The position numbers and the translations under genes were made by a program. Positions 52,935-54,540 of a DNA stretch of 54,540 nt are shown here, one piece after another (within the stretch, counting starts at the first letter, position 1; every line of letters starts with the position of its first letter). Source of the DNA: JANMAT01 sp031359995 (GTDB taxonomy: Bacteria; Actinomycetota; Acidimicrobiia; Acidimicrobiales; Ilumatobacteraceae); NCBI GenBank assembly GCA_031359995.1, contig JANMAT010000073.1:1-54540 (forward strand), in the 5' to 3' direction. The notes below the pieces were generated by a model. The model did not search any database and was not told the DNA's origin. It worked only from the letters and a program-made list of their open reading frames with translations.

Positions 52935-53438
52935 TCAGTGGGCGCGGTGACCGAGGAAGCGCTCGAGCGAGTCGGGCACCACACGCTGCACGAGGCGGGT
53001 GATCACCGTGGCGCGGGTGGGACTCACGACGGGCGCGAGCGACGGTCCGGGTCGGGGGGCGTAGGCCGCCTCCTGCATGATCTTCTCGATCTCGTCGGCG
53101 GCGGCGTGGGCGGCGGCGATGGCGTCGGCCAGCGCGTCGGCGGTGGTGAGCAGTTGCACGGCCACCTCGGCGGGCGCGTGGCGTACCAGCTCCTCCAACG
53201 TGGGCTCCGGGGGCAGTCCGTACTGCGTCGCGCATCCGGTGGCGACCACAGCCCGGCCGAGTTCGTCGCGGCGCAGCCGATAGATCGCGTCGGTGAGGCC
53301 GGCGTCGGCGTCGTCGATAGAGCCGGGCCAATCGCCGTTCACCGCCATGCGCAGCACGTGCAGGCGCACCGTGACCGACTCGACGCGCCAGTGCTCGCGG
53401 TTCAAGAGGGTCGCCAGCAGGAGGAGGTCGTCGGTCAT
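52935..53438 (-). CDS. FlgN-like helical protein (possible flagellar export chaperone)
   Basis: A 167-residue, almost entirely helical protein. The layout LLLLATLLNREHWRVESVTVRLHVLRMAV, in parts, then ELGRAVVATGCATQYGL and PTLEELVRHAP near 80, then a long C-terminal helix (ADALADAIAAAHAAADEIEKIMQEAA), resembles FlgN-family chaperones for the hook-associated proteins FlgK and FlgL. Identification is by pattern only. The frame opens at 53579, but the ATG at 53438 gives the family-type start. It is convergent with the FliA-type sigma gene. Confidence 0.5.
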   Translation of the reverse strand: MTDDLLLLATLLNREHWRVESVTVRLHVLRMAVNGDWPGSIDDADAGLTDAIYRLRRDELGRAVVATGCATQYGLPPEPTLEELVRHAPAEVAVQLLTTADALADAIAAAHAAADEIEKIMQEAAYAPRPGPSLAPVVSPTRATVITRLVQRVVPDSLERFLGHRAH

Positions 53439-53614
53439 GGTGAGGGCCGCAGGCGTGGGGGCGCCGGCCAGACCCAACCTGCCAGACGACCTCAGCAGCA
53501 GCAAGACACCTGATGAGGTGCTGAGGACTCCCAGACGCCGCCGAGAGCGAGCGGCCGCGGTGAGCGAGCCGACGGTCACCGCAAACCGCTCGTGGTCATC
53601 ACCCGGACGGCCAC

Positions 53615-53620
53615 TAGTCT
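53615..53620 (+). promoter_or_regulatory. Putative -10 box TAGTCT of the tRNA gene
   Basis: TAGTCT lies 9 nt before the first base of tRNA-Arg, the spacing expected for a primary transcript starting just upstream of the mature end. Confidence 0.4.
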
Positions 53621-53629
53621 GGTCTGGCG

Positions 53630-53705
53630 GCTCCCGTAGCTCAGGGGATAGAGCGTCGGTTTCCTAAACCGCAGGTCGTAGGTTCGATTCCTACCGGGGG
53701 CGCCA
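53630..53705 (+). tRNA. tRNA-Arg (anticodon CCU)
   Basis: A full cloverleaf can be drawn. The acceptor GCTCCCG pairs with CGGGGGC (one G-U). The D-stem is GCTC/GAGC, the anticodon loop TTCCTAA with anticodon CCT, and the T-stem GTAGG/CCTAC with loop TTCGATT. The discriminator is G, followed by an encoded CCA at 53703-53705. It reads AGG codons, which are rare in such GC-rich genomes. Genes of this tRNA are common integration sites, and foreign-looking DNA starts right after it. Confidence 0.97.
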
Positions 53706-53734
53706 AGAAAGACCAGGTAAATGGCCATCTGACG

Positions 53735-53753
53735 GTCGGCCAAGTTGGCCGAC
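53735..53753 (+). terminator. Hairpin after tRNA-Arg
   Basis: GTCGGCCA-AGT-TGGCCGAC, a perfect 8-bp inverted repeat with a 3-nt loop, lies 30 nt after the tRNA and probably ends its transcript. Confidence 0.55.
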
Positions 53754-53761
53754 AGCCCGAG

Positions 53762-53800
53762 TTGTCCATCCACTTGTCCATCTTGTCCATCTTGTCCGTC
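53762..53800. repeat. Four near-identical 9-bp repeats next to tRNA-Arg
   Basis: TTGTCCATC occurs at 53762-53770, 53774-53782 and 53783-53791, followed by TTGTCCGTC at 53792-53800. The last three are in direct tandem. They lie about 60-95 nt beyond the tRNA end, at the edge of lower-GC DNA, where recombinase arm sites or a regulator's iterons could sit. Confidence 0.75.
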
Positions 53801-53901
53801 CGGCGCCGGGTTATCGTGTCTGTCGGCGCTGTGGTTTGGCGCAGCGATCGAGTGCCCGCTTGGCGCTCCTCGAAGTCCCCTGGACTCAGGAGCGTTGTGA
53901 C

Positions 53902-54540
53902 ATGTCGGAACTCGAGATGCGTGGCTACGCCGTTCTGCTCGAACGAGTGAAGTCGGAAGTTCAATCGGCGCGGACGCGAGCCGCGCTTGCCGTCAACCGA
54001 GAATTGGTGGAGCTGTACTGGCGGCTCGGTCGACTGATCCTCGATCGCCAGGACGCCGAGACCTACGGAACCAAGGTGATCGAACGGCTCGCCGCCGACC
54101 TGCGCGTGGCGTTCCCCGAGATGCGCGGGCTCGGCCGGCGGAACCTGCACTACATGCGCTCTTTCGCCGAGGCGTGGCCTGACGTCGAGGTTGTGCAACG
54201 ACTCATTGCACAACTTCCGTGGGGTCACAACGTGGAGCTGCTTTCGGCCCTCGACGCTCCATCCGACAGGGTCTGGTACGCAGACCAGGCGATCGCCCGC
54301 GGATGGTCGCGCAACGTGCTCGCTGCTCAGATCATGTCGAAGTTGCACCTTCGCAGCGGTGCGGCCCCTTCGAACTTCGCGACCGCTCTGCCGCCAGCAG
54401 AGTCGGAGCTCGTCCAACAACTCATCAAGGACCCATACCACCTCGACTTCCTCGACCTGTCGACCGAGGCGACAGAACGGACGCTGGAGAACGCGTTGAT
54501 CGAACAGGTCGAGCGCTTCCTCCTCGAGCTCGGCCAAGGC
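53902..54540 (+). CDS. DUF1016 (YhcG-type) PD-(D/E)XK nuclease-family protein, N-terminal part
   Basis: The frame is open from the ATG at 53902 to the window edge, 213 codons, and continues outside. The N-terminal DUF1016_N domain is clear: YAVLLERVKSEVQSARTRAA near 9-28, VNRELVELYWRLGRLILDRQ near 32-51, FPEMRGLGRRNLHYMRSFAEAWP near 74-96, and QLPWGHNVELLS near 103. The segment KDPYHLDFLDLS near 181 leads into the nuclease domain, which lies mostly beyond the window. GGAG lies about 10 nt before the ATG. GC content and codon choice (AAG/GTT/TCG mixes, TTC/CTT) are lower in GC than in the neighbours, and the gene follows a tRNA, which suggests transfer. These genes are common in mobile and defence-rich DNA; their function is unsettled. 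Confidence 0.85.
   Translation, partial: MSELEMRGYAVLLERVKSEVQSARTRAALAVNRELVELYWRLGRLILDRQDAETYGTKVIERLAADLRVAFPEMRGLGRRNLHYMRSFAEAWPDVEVVQRLIAQLPWGHNVELLSALDAPSDRVWYADQAIARGWSRNVLAAQIMSKLHLRSGAAPSNFATALPPAESELVQQLIKDPYHLDFLDLSTEATERTLENALIEQVERFLLELGQG

Overview
The window is about 54.5 kb of very GC-rich DNA with dense genes, frequent GTG starts, ATGA/GTGA stop-start overlaps and many apparently leaderless genes. The gene families (mycothiol-type DinB/MPI protein, F420/PPOX enzyme, DUF3052, DtxR/IdeR-type regulator, Lhr helicase, Nei2-like glycosylase, HTH-fused citrate synthase) point to an actinomycete-type bacterium. My best guess is class Acidimicrobiia, but this is inference from gene style and not a phylogenetic test.

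Layout. 1-5.2 kb holds lipid and organic-acid catabolism: the tail of an acyl-CoA dehydrogenase, a Baeyer-Villiger-type monooxygenase, a mycothiol-type protein and a fused double CoA-transferase. 5.2-10.7 kb holds a metallochaperone-like HMA protein, a DtxR-family repressor and lhr. 11-19.3 kb holds a membrane protein, an L,D-transpeptidase lipoprotein, nei2, an O-antigen-ligase/TPR membrane protein, and an ECF sigma factor overlapping a large LysM-bearing membrane protein. 19.3-24 kb holds a decayed rtcB relic, two exported proteins, an AbiEi/DUF559 nuclease-like gene bracketed by REP-like palindromes, DUF3052 and an F420/PPOX protein. 24-32 kb holds an FtsX-type ABC exporter behind a NarL-type two-component system.

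32-35.4 kb is the most notable stretch. Two tandem AhpD/carboxymuconolactone-decarboxylase-like genes lie here, and the second carries an in-frame TGA exactly at the second position of its CxxC motif. A hairpin with a GGTC loop sits 17 nt downstream, so it is a candidate selenoprotein. Next comes a divergent pair of citrate-synthase paralogues, one fused to an HTH domain, with twin palindromic operators around its -10 box. 35.5-51 kb is a cell-surface glycan locus: two divergent operons around a long inverted repeat at 39.95 kb. It encodes UDP-sugar dehydrogenases, an epimerase, four glycosyltransferases, an ABC exporter, two APH-fold kinases, a heparinase-like protein and a polysaccharide deacetylase. 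51-53.4 kb has a 1-Cys peroxiredoxin, a FliA/WhiG-type sigma factor and a FlgN-like protein. The right end is tRNA-Arg(CCU) followed by lower-GC DNA carrying a DUF1016 (YhcG-type) nuclease gene, probably the edge of an integrated element.

Most long ORFs in other frames are high-GC shadows and were left out. No CRISPR array, complete transposon or rRNA was seen.
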